Below, in pieces: positions 1-8,204 of a stretch of DNA of 64,000 bases. The stretch lies in NCBI RefSeq assembly GCF_024734895.1, contig NZ_CP091430.1, forward strand, positions 1,404,001-1,468,000. The letters run 5' to 3'. The first letter of the stretch is position 1. Each line of letters begins with the position of its first letter. A program made the translations under genes and the position numbers. This stretch comes from Paenibacillus spongiae (GTDB lineage Bacteria; Bacillota; Bacilli; Paenibacillales; Paenibacillaceae). Under the pieces are notes generated by a model that saw only the letters and a list, made by a program, of their open reading frames with translations, had not been told where the DNA came from and made no database searches.

Positions 1-1
1 C

Positions 2-238
2 GGTACGCGAGAGGTCGCGGAGGCATTCGTCGCATTTATTCGCAGCGCGGAAGCCCAGCGAATCTTCGCGGCGTACGGCTTCAGGCCCGTAGATCAGGCC
101 GTAAGCGATGAGGTGGGCGACAAGTTCGTAACGCCCGCGGGTCTGTTCGATATCGATTATCTTGGCGGCTGGGACGAGGTGCGGGACAGTCTGTATTCGG
201 CTAAGGGAATCTGGTATCAAGTGTTGGCTGATCTATAG
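2..238 (+). CDS. Sulfate/thiosulfate-type ABC substrate-binding protein, C-terminal fragment
   Basis: Partial gene running in from the left edge; only the last 78 codons are present. The reading frame starting at base 2 gives AEAFVAFIRSAEAQRIFAAY, then GFRPVD and later LFDIDYLGGWDEV, ending at TAG. This pattern (residues removed at the C-terminal lobe, then GFRPV and a terminal LGGWDEV) is that of the CysP/Sbp sulfate-binding family, which delivers sulfate or thiosulfate to a CysTWA-type importer. The permease and ATPase genes would lie either left of the window or elsewhere; none follow. A strong hairpin terminator starts two bases after the stop, so this is the last gene of its transcript. 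Family call is from residues I recognise; molybdate-binding ModA-like proteins are the main alternative. Confidence 0.72.
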   Translation, partial: GTREVAEAFVAFIRSAEAQRIFAAYGFRPVDQAVSDEVGDKFVTPAGLFDIDYLGGWDEVRDSLYSAKGIWYQVLADL

Positions 239-239
239 C

Positions 240-284
240 ATAAGCTCTGACGGAATGGATAGCCATTCCGTCAGAGCTTATTTT
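240..284 (+). terminator. Rho-independent terminator after the binding-protein gene
   Basis: A 19-bp perfect stem (arms 240-258 and 263-281) with a 4-base loop followed by TTTT. It directly follows the stop codon at 238. Confidence 0.9.
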
Positions 285-299
285 CGTGTCGGTGAAACC

Positions 300-673
300 A
301 ATCGCTGCCACCATTCGCACGGCGAGACTCATCTTTCACATGATCTGCACAAGGTTCTCGTACATCAAAGCAGGATTGTGAAGGCAGCGGAGTCTAACTA
401 TTACGGCGTCTACCCGACGGCTAGCATCGGGGAAGACGACGGTCACGTTATGATGCTGGATAACGAGAACATCCGCTGGGTCCATTCGGACGGAACGGAA
501 AACCAAGGCGCTCAACCTTGAAGAAGAAATTTGCGCTGGAAGAGCCGTTCACCGTCGAATACATCGACCAGGAGGTCATGCTGTTCCGCACGGGAAGGCG
601 ATACGTTCTACTTCAACCATAAAGAGCTGCTTGGGCATAAAGAGACAACGGTCACATACAAGATTCACTCATA
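300..673 (+). pseudogene. Decayed coding remnant, unknown product
   Basis: Protein-like sequence is spread over shifting frames with at least one in-frame stop. One frame gives YYGVYPTASIGEDDGHVMML and NIRWVHSDGTE up to a TGA at 519-521; the same frame then gives KFALEEPFTVEYIDQEVMLF; a further shift near 592 gives GDTFYFNHKELLGHKETTVT and a TAG at 671-673. The pieces look like one former protein broken by several single-base indels. I do not recognise the family. The piece sits between two terminators, which fits an isolated former gene. Confidence 0.4.
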
Positions 674-709
674 GCAATCCGTGCGAACGGCATCATATAA
701 ATAAGGAAA

Positions 710-760
710 GAAGCTTCGAGGGGAGCGAGCAGCCGGCCCCCGTCGGAGCTTCTTTTATTT
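710..760 (+). terminator. Rho-independent terminator
   Basis: Arms GAAGCTTCGA (710-719) and TCGGAGCTTC (743-752, one G-U pair), with a GGGG/CCCC inner pairing, followed by TTTTATTTTG. It probably once served the decayed gene upstream. Confidence 0.7.
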
Positions 761-934
761 TGTGTGTGAATAAACAAATGGCAGAGGTATCAAGACCTAT
801 CACCTATGGGATATTATCCCTATCCCTATGATTCTAAAGAACAGCAAGGATAGTAATATTTATGTAAAACAGTTAGAACTTTTGTCGAAAAAACATTAAA
901 TAGAAGGATCATTCTAGTTTTGGACGAAAAGAGA

Positions 935-958
935 GGATTACTACTTAAGTAGTATTCC
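935..958. promoter_or_regulatory. 24-bp palindrome in the leader of the two-component genes
   Basis: A perfect 16-bp palindrome, TACTACTTAAGTAGTA at 939-954, is extended by GGA/TCC on the outside with one mismatched pair between. It ends 28 bases before the start codon at 987. The symmetry suggests a dimeric regulator site, possibly autoregulatory; the regulator is not known. The surrounding 761-986 stretch is A+T-rich and has no gene. Confidence 0.55.
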
Positions 959-986
959 AAATAATGTAAAGGGAGAGGGTTTTCGT

Positions 987-1709
987 ATGAATTACTGCCG
1001 TTCTGTACTAATTGTGGATGACGAACCGACGATTTCAGAAGTGATTAAGGCGTATATGGAAAAAGATGGATGGAATGTGGAGGTGGCATACGATGCGGAT
1101 ATTGCAATAGCAAAATTTACTAAAAATATTCCGGATCTCGTCATACTCGATATTATGCTGGGCGCGACCTCGGGCGAAGAATTATCCCAGAAGATTCGGG
1201 CGCGTTCGAACATTCCCTTCATTATGATTACCTCCAAGTCGCGGGAAGAGGACCGGTTGAACGGATTCGAGCTCGGTGCGGACGACTATGTCGTCAAGCC
1301 CTTCAGTCCCAAGGAGCTGCTGGCAAGAGCGAACGCCGTATACCGGCGGTCATTGATGTATATTACGAAGATCGATGAAAAACAGCCGAAGCTGGTCACC
1401 TACGGCTCCGGACATCTGCTGATCGATTATCAGAAGATGATTGTTTATGTGAATGGACAGGATACGAATTTGACCAATACGGAGTATAAATTGTTCTCGG
1501 CATTAACCCGGGCGCCCGAGAAGGTGTTTACAAGGGCGGAGCTGCTGTACTACGCGCAAGGCTATCGCTTCGTCGGGGATCCCCGCATTATCGATGCCCA
1601 TGTAAAGAACATCCGGCAAAAGGTCGAGCAGGATCCCAAATCGCCCAAAATTTTGCTGACCGTCGTCGGGGCGGGCTACAAGCTGGGGCTGATGCGCGAT
1701 GAAAACTAA
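987..1709 (+). CDS. OmpR/PhoB-family response regulator
   Basis: Two-component transcription regulator of 240 residues. The receiver domain (about 5-120) shows the acidic pair D11/D12, phosphoacceptor D55 in LVILDIML, T82 in IMITS and K104 in DYVVKPF. The C-terminal winged helix (about 135-235) has the family pattern TNTEYKLFSALTRAPEKVFT, then DPRIIDAHVKNIRQKVE and VVGAGYKL. The ATG follows AGGGAGAGG. It overlaps the kinase gene by 11 bases, so the two are translationally coupled. As the first gene of the sugar-transport locus it probably controls that locus through the direct repeats at 3060-3081. A 24-bp palindrome lies just upstream. The signal and the exact regulon cannot be read from sequence. 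Confidence 0.93.
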   Translation: MNYCRSVLIVDDEPTISEVIKAYMEKDGWNVEVAYDADIAIAKFTKNIPDLVILDIMLGATSGEELSQKIRARSNIPFIMITSKSREEDRLNGFELGADDYVVKPFSPKELLARANAVYRRSLMYITKIDEKQPKLVTYGSGHLLIDYQKMIVYVNGQDTNLTNTEYKLFSALTRAPEKVFTRAELLYYAQGYRFVGDPRIIDAHVKNIRQKVEQDPKSPKILLTVVGAGYKLGLMRDEN

Positions 1710-3051
1710 GGACCGTGGCATATCGGGGACAATGCTTGCTATGTTCGGCTCGGTCTTTCTCTGCATGGTTACCGTCCTGTTAATCGCCGTTTCATTCCTG
1801 CTCTACCAGTGGCATTCCATGTACGCCCAGTTCAAGCAGGATCATCTGCAGGATGCGCTGTTCAGGGTTTCCGACGAAATCAGGAACCGCAGCCTATCCC
1901 CGCCGTTATCCGAACGCGAGCAGCGTGAGCTTCATGAATTCACGGTGCGGGAAGGCGTTCTCGTCCGCTGGAAAGGCAATGACGACGAGATTTATTTCGA
2001 TACGCTTCGGCATGAGCCGGGTGAGGAAATCAAGCTGTCTGTGCCATCGTGGAACCAGGCAACCCGCGTAGGAGAATTGACGGTAGTCTGGTCGAATGCG
2101 AGCGAAGATAGCTACCCGGGCTACAGTATTGTCAAGAAAGTCGAACAAACACTGGCAAATGGGCTTCTGCTGGGCGTGTTATGTGCGCTACCGCTGGCCT
2201 TGCTGGTGACGGTGAAGCATATGAGGCCATTCGGAAGAATCGCTCGTGCGATGGAGGAAGTCTATGCCAGACGGAAAATAATACCTGTCGATGAGGAAGA
2301 GACGGGAGATGCCTTCCGTATTGCGCGGGGAATCAATTACGTGGTGCATCAGCTCGATGAGCAGGAGAAATGGAGACAGGTGATGATGGAAGACCTGGCT
2401 CACGAGCTGCGCACCCCGCTTATGCTGGTCTCCAATCAAATTGAGGCGATAGCGGACGGCATTTTTGAACCCGATCATATCCGGCTGGAGAAAATATTGC
2501 GCGACATCTCGAGACTGACCAGGCTTGTAGGCGACATTGAGCGCATTATTCAGGCGCAGAGCGCAAGGTTCGAGCTGCGCTTGGAGGCAATCGATGTGGT
2601 GCCGGTAATTAAACAAGCGGTTGCCAGCCTGGAGGAAGCCTGCCGGGCGAAGAATATGAGCATCGAGCTCATAACGCCGAAGATACCGTGTCCGATACTG
2701 GTGGATGTGGATAAGATGACCCAGGTCTTCGTCAACATTGTGTATAACGCGATCAAATATACGCATGCGTCCGGAAAGATCGAAATCATTACCGATCATG
2801 ACCGCGATTCCGGGCAAATTATCGTTCATGTGAAGGATAACGGAGTCGGCATATCCCAAGAGGAACTGCCGAGGATATTCGAGCGGTTCTACCGGATCGA
2901 TAAGACGCAGTCCAGAGAAGCGGGCGGGAGCGGGCTCGGATTAACGATTACGAAACGGCTCATTGAATCGCATGACGGGAAGATCGGCGTCACCAGCAAG
3001 CCCGGAGTTGGAAGCGTTTTTACAGTTATGATCCCGGCTGCTTCGGTATGA
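1699..3051 (+). CDS. Membrane sensor histidine kinase
   Basis: Partner kinase of the response regulator, 450 residues. Order of parts: a first membrane helix (about 10-35), an extracytoplasmic sensor of about 115 residues, a second helix (about 152-172), a HAMP-like linker, a HisKA dimerisation helix with H235 in LAHELRTP, and an HATPase domain with N box (VNIVYNAIKY), G1 (VKDNGVGIS), F box (IFERFYRID) and G2 (GGSGLGLTI). The family phosphorylates the regulator's Asp in response to an external cue. The start codon lies inside the end of the regulator gene. The sensor domain matches no family I can name; given the next genes it may sense cell-surface glycan or the loaded binding protein, which is inference. 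Confidence 0.93.
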   Translation: MKTKDRGISGTMLAMFGSVFLCMVTVLLIAVSFLLYQWHSMYAQFKQDHLQDALFRVSDEIRNRSLSPPLSEREQRELHEFTVREGVLVRWKGNDDEIYFDTLRHEPGEEIKLSVPSWNQATRVGELTVVWSNASEDSYPGYSIVKKVEQTLANGLLLGVLCALPLALLVTVKHMRPFGRIARAMEEVYARRKIIPVDEEETGDAFRIARGINYVVHQLDEQEKWRQVMMEDLAHELRTPLMLVSNQIEAIADGIFEPDHIRLEKILRDISRLTRLVGDIERIIQAQSARFELRLEAIDVVPVIKQAVASLEEACRAKNMSIELITPKIPCPILVDVDKMTQVFVNIVYNAIKYTHASGKIEIITDHDRDSGQIIVHVKDNGVGISQEELPRIFERFYRIDKTQSREAGGSGLGLTITKRLIESHDGKIGVTSKPGVGSVFTVMIPAASV

Positions 3052-3059
3052 ACGCAAAA

Positions 3060-3092
3060 TTCACAACGAATTCATAATGAACGAACTATAAT
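3060..3092 (+). promoter_or_regulatory. Direct-repeat promoter for the ABC transport genes
   Basis: Two adjacent 11-bp direct repeats, TTCACAACGAA (3060-3070) and TTCATAATGAA (3071-3081), 9 of 11 identical, lie five bases before a perfect TATAAT (3087-3092). There is no consensus -35 box. This is the arrangement of promoters activated by OmpR/PhoP-type regulators, which bind 11-bp direct repeats over the -35 region. The regulator gene 1.4 kb upstream belongs to that family. Confidence 0.6.
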
Positions 3093-3127
3093 AAATTCAA
3101 GCAGCGAAAGAAAGGGAGGAAGAGCCA

Positions 3128-4240
3128 TTGGCACGAGTGTTGTTTAACAATGTAGTGAAGAAGTACAGCAAGTCCGGACCGGTGTCTGTCGAAAATTTCA
3201 ATTTGGAAATTGAAGATAAAGAATTTATGGTCCTGGTCGGTCCGTCCGGCTGCGGCAAATCGACGACATTGCGAATGGTAGCGGGTCTTGAACAAATCAG
3301 CAGCGGAGAAATCTATATCGGCAACCAGCTTGTGAACGATATCCCTCCGAAAAAAAGAGATATTGCCATGGTGTTTCAGAATTATGCGCTGTATCCCAAT
3401 ATGAGCATCTTCGAAAACATGGCCTTCGGGCTGCGGCTGAGAAAGGTCGAGAAGCATCTGATCGAATCATCCGTCAAATCCACCTCAAGAACGCTTGAGA
3501 TCGAGCATTTGCTTGAACGAAAGCCGATGCAGCTGTCAGGCGGACAACGTCAGCGGGTGGCCTTGGGAAGAGCGGTACTGCGTACGCCCCAGGTGTTCTT
3601 GATGGACGAGCCGCTTTCGAATCTGGATGCCAAGCTGCGGGTGCAGATGCGGGAGATGATCATCGAGCTGCATCGCGAGCTGGAGACGACGATGATCTAC
3701 GTAACGCATGATCAGACGGAAGCGATGACGATGGGAACGCGGATCTGCGTCATGAAGGACGGCATCATTATGCAGGTGGATACGCCCGAGCAGCTCTACA
3801 ACCGCCCCGTGAACCGCTTCGTTGCCAGCTTTATCGGCTCGCCGGAGATGAATTTCCTGCAGGGCACTATCATCGAGAAGGATGGCATGATCTATTTCGA
3901 TACAAACCGGTATTCGATCGAAGTGCCGAAACCGATGTATCCGCTGCTTCGGCCGTATAACGGGCGAATTGTAATCTTGGGAATACGTCCGGAATATGTT
4001 CATATTGTCAATGAGGTGGATGACTTGCCGCAGGGCGAGACGCCGATTAACGGAACCATCACATTCTCGGAATTGATGGGAGCCGACCGCTACATACATC
4101 TCGATCTTGGCCACGGCGAGAAGCTGGTTATAAGAGTGCCTGCATTTGTGAAATTTCCAGATAAAACGAAGCTTGAAGTTTCCTTGAATATGGAATACAT
4201 GATCTTCTTCAATCGCGATTCTGGGATGGCGATCAGGTAA
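3128..4240 (+). CDS. Sugar ABC transporter ATPase, MalK/MsmX/UgpC type
   Basis: ATP-binding subunit of a carbohydrate importer, 370 residues. Walker A GPSGCGKST at about 38-46, Q-loop in MVFQNYALYP, signature LSGGQRQR near 136, Walker B VFLMDEPLSNLD near 157-168 and the switch His in THDQTEAM near 195. The C-terminal 130 residues form the OB-fold regulatory domain seen in MalK/UgpC proteins, including NRFVASFIGSPEMNF. The start is TTG, eight bases after GGGAGGA. It is the only ATPase gene in a locus with two permease pairs, so it probably energises both, as MsmX does for several importers in Bacillus. Length and motifs are normal for the family. Confidence 0.95.
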   Translation: MARVLFNNVVKKYSKSGPVSVENFNLEIEDKEFMVLVGPSGCGKSTTLRMVAGLEQISSGEIYIGNQLVNDIPPKKRDIAMVFQNYALYPNMSIFENMAFGLRLRKVEKHLIESSVKSTSRTLEIEHLLERKPMQLSGGQRQRVALGRAVLRTPQVFLMDEPLSNLDAKLRVQMREMIIELHRELETTMIYVTHDQTEAMTMGTRICVMKDGIIMQVDTPEQLYNRPVNRFVASFIGSPEMNFLQGTIIEKDGMIYFDTNRYSIEVPKPMYPLLRPYNGRIVILGIRPEYVHIVNEVDDLPQGETPINGTITFSELMGADRYIHLDLGHGEKLVIRVPAFVKFPDKTKLEVSLNMEYMIFFNRDSGMAIR

Positions 4241-4264
4241 TTATCAAAGAAATGAGGCGTTAAC

Positions 4265-7237
4265 ATGACGAATCTGCTCAAAAGCGGAAAACGCATTTGG
4301 CTTCTGCTGATGATTTGCATGCTGCTCAGCAGTTATTTCGCACTCTCAAATGTAAGCGATGCCATAACGGATGGCGGAATCGAGCAGCCCGATCCGGACT
4401 CGTTAACAATACCTCTGACGGCATCCACGGAACCGCTATATTCGCAAATCCTCAAGCAATGGAAAGACGAAGGGGTAAAGGATGCAGCCGTCTCGGGACC
4501 GTTGCTGCAGGCTGCCGATTTCAAGAACGCCTCTGATGGCGTCTCCGTCCGTGAAGAGGCGCTGCAAGGGGTATCCAATACGGTAGCGTTGGATGAGGGG
4601 AAATGGGTGGAATATGAGGTGGATGTGCCTCAGAGCGGGCTCTATCAGCTGCGGCTGAACTACTACTCGCTCGAGGATTCGAATATTCCGATTCAGATCG
4701 GCGTGACAGTCGATGGCAAGTCGCCTTACGTAGAGTCGAAGAGCATCGAGCTGGACCGGTTGTGGAAGGATGATCAGTTTCCGCCACGAGTGGATTACAA
4801 AGACAACCAGATCCGGCCGGGACAGATCGCAATCAAAGAGTGGATCGACCGGCCGCTGGTCGATTCCTCCTTCGCCAGCAGCGAACCGCTGCGCTGGTAC
4901 TTGGAGCAAGGCAAGCGTACGATTCGAATCCAATCGGTATATGAGCCGATTGCAATATCCAGTCTGGGGCTTCAAGCCCCGAGGCTGGTTGAAGATTATA
5001 CGTCTGTCCAAGCGGACTATTCCGCAGCTTCCGGCGATAAATCCGATTGGTATACGACGATCGAAGCGGAGCAGATGCAGGAGAAATCGGAGCCGTCGGT
5101 TCAGATGCAAGCCAGCCGTGATGACCTTGCCCGTCCGAAGTCGGACGGCAAGATCGTCTTCAATACGATGGGCGGAGGTGGCTGGTTCCGGGGCGGGCAA
5201 TCGGCTACGTGGACATTCGAAGTGCCTGAGGACGGGCTTTATAAAATTGATATGAAGTATTTCCAAGGGTATAACAAGGAATCGAACTCTTATCGGATGA
5301 TTGAAATCGACGGCGAGGTTCCATTCCAGGAACTGCAAGCATTCCCATTCGCATATAAACGCAATTGGTCGGTGGAAACGTTGGGCATATCCGAAGAGGA
5401 GCCGTTCTTGTTCGAATTGACCAAGGGCAAGCACGAGCTCTCGATGACCGTAACGAACGCCCCGGTTACGCCAATCGTCGAATCCGTTCAGCATATAACG
5501 CGGGAAATTCAAGAAATCAACCGTCTGCTGCGTTTGGTTACCGGCGTGCGCAGCAAAGACAATTTGGATAAGAACCGGGATTGGAATATTGCCGACCAGC
5601 TGCCGGATATCGAGCAGCGACTGCTCGATATGAAGCAAAGGCTGGAGCAAATCCTGGCCTATCTGCAGAAGCTATACGGCAATGAAGTCAATGGTGCGGC
5701 GGCCATTCGCGCTTCGATCGACAAGCTGCAGCGGTTGGCGGACGATCCCAACGAGCTGCCGTTCAAGCCGGAATATTTGTCTTCGGTTCAGGAATCGCTC
5801 TCTTCCTATGCAATCGAGCTTACGAAGCAGCCTTTGATGTTTGATCAGATTTACGTCTCCAAATCGACAACCAAGCTGCCCGAATTTACGCCATCGCGGT
5901 GGGATATTACGAAGAATACGGTGAAAACCTTCTTCCTCACCTTCAGCCCCGATTATATCGACTACGGCCGGCAGGACGAGGACGCGGCCATTACCGTATG
6001 GGTCAATCGCGGACGGGACTATATCACGCTGATGCAGCAGATGGTTGACGAGCGCTTCACCCCGTCGACCGGCATTAAAGTGAATATTAACATTATGCCG
6101 AATCCGCAGCTGCTTATCTTAAGCAATGCGGCCAACCGGGAGCCGGACGTTGCCATGGGGCTCGATCAGCTGACGCCGGTGGACTTTGCGGTCCGGAATG
6201 CGCTGTTAGACTTAAGCAAGTTTCCCGACTACAAGGAGGTAGCGAAGCAGTTTCTGCCAGGATCGCTGCTGCCGTTCCATTATAATAATGGCGATTATGC
6301 GCTGCCGGAAACAATCATGTTCAACGTGATGTTCTACCGGAAAGACATTCTGGATGAACTGAAGCTGAAGGTTCCCGAAACGTGGGACGATATCTACGGG
6401 TTGCTGCCTACGCTTCAGCAGAAAGGGTATGACTTCTTCTACCAGCCGATGATGTATCTCCCCTTGTTCTACCAGAACACGGCGAGCTTCTATACCCCGG
6501 ACGGGATGAAGACAGGACTGGACTCTCCTCAAGCGTTCGACGCTTTCAAGAAATGGACGGACTTCTTCAACATCTATGGCTTGCCTAGAGAAGTGCCCAA
6601 CTTCTACATGCACTTCCGCAACGGCAACATGCCGATCGGAATCGCCGATTTCAATACTTACTTGCAGCTCCTCGTTGCCGCACCGGAAATATCGGGCTTA
6701 TGGTCGGTCGCTCCGCTGCCGGGCACGAAGAACGGCGACGGCGAGATTGAACGCTGGGGTGGAGGCGCTCTGCAGTCCGGCGTCATATTCAAGTCCACCG
6801 AGCGTCCGGATGAATCGTGGCAGTTCTTGAAATGGTGGACCTCGACGGAGACGCAGGCCCGCTTCGGCAATGATATGGAAATGTTCAACGGCATCGAGTT
6901 CCGCTGGAACACGGCGAACAAGGAAGCGTTCCAACAAATTCCTTGGCCAAGCGAGCACGGCGGCGAAATCGGGAAACAGCTGAAGTGGTTTAAAGAAATG
7001 CCCAACGTGCCCGGCGGCTATTTCACGACGCGTGAGCTGAGCTTCGCCTGGAACCGGACCGTGCTGGAGAATATGAATTTCCGTGAATCGTTGGAGAATG
7101 CCGTCTTTGAAATTAACAGGGAGCTGCTTCGCAAGCAGCAGGAATTCGGATTCGTGGATAAAGACGGCAAAGTGATCCGTACGCTGGATATTCCGCAAAT
7201 TGATAAACCGACCGGAGGTGGAACCGAGGATGAGTAA
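4265..7237 (+). CDS. Large extracellular solute-binding protein fused to two sugar-binding-like modules
   Basis: A 990-residue protein, about twice the usual binding-protein length. Order: signal/anchor helix (about 10-30, no lipobox Cys), a beta-sandwich-like module near 110-190 (KWVEYEVDVPQSGLYQLRLN), a second near 300-400 (GGGWFRGGQSATWTFEVPED and ELTKGKHELSMTVTN), a helical linker near 405-550, then a type-1 sugar-binding fold from about 570 (AITVWVNRGRDYITLMQQMV, later NWTF-like PETWDDIYGLLPTLQQKGYD). The N-terminal modules resemble carbohydrate-binding modules of the CBM6/35 kind by their pattern, not by any search. The ATG follows GAGGCG. The stop overlaps the next permease gene. The role is probably capture of an oligosaccharide at the membrane; without a lipobox it may stay anchored by its N-terminal helix. 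Confidence 0.85.
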   Translation: MTNLLKSGKRIWLLLMICMLLSSYFALSNVSDAITDGGIEQPDPDSLTIPLTASTEPLYSQILKQWKDEGVKDAAVSGPLLQAADFKNASDGVSVREEALQGVSNTVALDEGKWVEYEVDVPQSGLYQLRLNYYSLEDSNIPIQIGVTVDGKSPYVESKSIELDRLWKDDQFPPRVDYKDNQIRPGQIAIKEWIDRPLVDSSFASSEPLRWYLEQGKRTIRIQSVYEPIAISSLGLQAPRLVEDYTSVQADYSAASGDKSDWYTTIEAEQMQEKSEPSVQMQASRDDLARPKSDGKIVFNTMGGGGWFRGGQSATWTFEVPEDGLYKIDMKYFQGYNKESNSYRMIEIDGEVPFQELQAFPFAYKRNWSVETLGISEEEPFLFELTKGKHELSMTVTNAPVTPIVESVQHITREIQEINRLLRLVTGVRSKDNLDKNRDWNIADQLPDIEQRLLDMKQRLEQILAYLQKLYGNEVNGAAAIRASIDKLQRLADDPNELPFKPEYLSSVQESLSSYAIELTKQPLMFDQIYVSKSTTKLPEFTPSRWDITKNTVKTFFLTFSPDYIDYGRQDEDAAITVWVNRGRDYITLMQQMVDERFTPSTGIKVNINIMPNPQLLILSNAANREPDVAMGLDQLTPVDFAVRNALLDLSKFPDYKEVAKQFLPGSLLPFHYNNGDYALPETIMFNVMFYRKDILDELKLKVPETWDDIYGLLPTLQQKGYDFFYQPMMYLPLFYQNTASFYTPDGMKTGLDSPQAFDAFKKWTDFFNIYGLPREVPNFYMHFRNGNMPIGIADFNTYLQLLVAAPEISGLWSVAPLPGTKNGDGEIERWGGGALQSGVIFKSTERPDESWQFLKWWTSTETQARFGNDMEMFNGIEFRWNTANKEAFQQIPWPSEHGGEIGKQLKWFKEMPNVPGGYFTTRELSFAWNRTVLENMNFRESLENAVFEINRELLRKQQEFGFVDKDGKVIRTLDIPQIDKPTGGGTEDE

Positions 7238-8201
7238 TGAAGCTTCAGGAGCGGTCCCGCATCCGCTTGCAAGGCGCAAGCAGAAGATCGTGCTTCTTAC
7301 GCCGTTCATACAGACGATCAAGCGGCATTGGCTCTCCTATTTGTTCATAGCGCCGTTTCTGATCACGTTTATCTTGTTTATCGTCGTTCCTACAATAGCG
7401 GCTATAGGATTGTCATTCACGTATTTTAACGCGATCGAAGCGCCTAAGTTCGTCGGGTGGTTGAATTACCGGAATCTGCTGACGCAAGATATGGTGTTCT
7501 GGAAATACGCGATCCCGAATACGTTCAAATTCGCCGTCATCGTCGGCCCGCTCGGGTATATCGCCGGCTTTATGCTAGCCTGGCTGATTTCCCAGCTGCC
7601 AGCCAAAATAAGAGTGTTCTACACGCTGGCGCTCTACACGCCATCCATGACGGCAGGCGTTGCGATGGCCGTTGTGTGGCTGATCGTATTCAGCGGAGAC
7701 CGGCTCGGTTATTTGAACAGCTTCCTGCTGGAGATCGGGATTATCGACCAAGCGCAGCTGTGGACGCAGGATCCGAAGTATCTCATGAACGTCATGATTC
7801 TCGTTACGCTCTGGGGAAGCATGGGTGTCGGCTTCCTCGCCCTGCTGGCCGGGATCCAGAATGTCGACACACAATTGTATGAGGCGGGAAAAATCGACGG
7901 CATTCGCAACCGGCTGCAGGAAATTTGGTACATTACGATTCCGGCGATGAAGCCGCAGATGCTGTTCGGCGCGGTGATGGCCGTCGTCGGGACGTTGAAG
8001 GCCGGCCAGATCAGCGTCCAGCTGTCGGGCGCAAACCCTTCGCCGCAATACTCCGGCCACCTGTTAATCAACCATATCGACGATTATGGATTTATCCGAT
8101 ATGAGATGGGGTATGCATCGACCATATCCGTCGTCCTGCTTGTCTTAACTTATATCGTTAGCAGAATATGCTGGAAACTGTTCGGCTCGAAGGAGGAATG
8201 A
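7230..8201 (+). CDS. Sugar ABC transporter permease, MalF type (first pair)
   Basis: Inner-membrane channel subunit of 323 residues with about six membrane helices and a long first periplasmic-side segment. The coupling loop has the EAA-like motif YEAGKIDGIRNRLQEIWYIT near residue 215, which docks on the ATPase. I place the start at ATG 7230, nine bases after GGAGGTG, overlapping the upstream stop by eight bases; an upstream TTG at 7200 is in frame but has no ribosome site. A conserved SGANPSPQYSGHLLINHIDD stretch precedes the last helix. It forms a heterodimer with the next gene's product. Confidence 0.93.
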   Translation: MSNEASGAVPHPLARRKQKIVLLTPFIQTIKRHWLSYLFIAPFLITFILFIVVPTIAAIGLSFTYFNAIEAPKFVGWLNYRNLLTQDMVFWKYAIPNTFKFAVIVGPLGYIAGFMLAWLISQLPAKIRVFYTLALYTPSMTAGVAMAVVWLIVFSGDRLGYLNSFLLEIGIIDQAQLWTQDPKYLMNVMILVTLWGSMGVGFLALLAGIQNVDTQLYEAGKIDGIRNRLQEIWYITIPAMKPQMLFGAVMAVVGTLKAGQISVQLSGANPSPQYSGHLLINHIDDYGFIRYEMGYASTISVVLLVLTYIVSRICWKLFGSKEE

Positions 8202-8204
8202 TCC

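Noticed and set aside
4436-5650. Large minus-strand frame of 404 codons
   Set aside because: Shadow of the 990-residue binding-protein gene; its sequence has no domain pattern or ribosome site.
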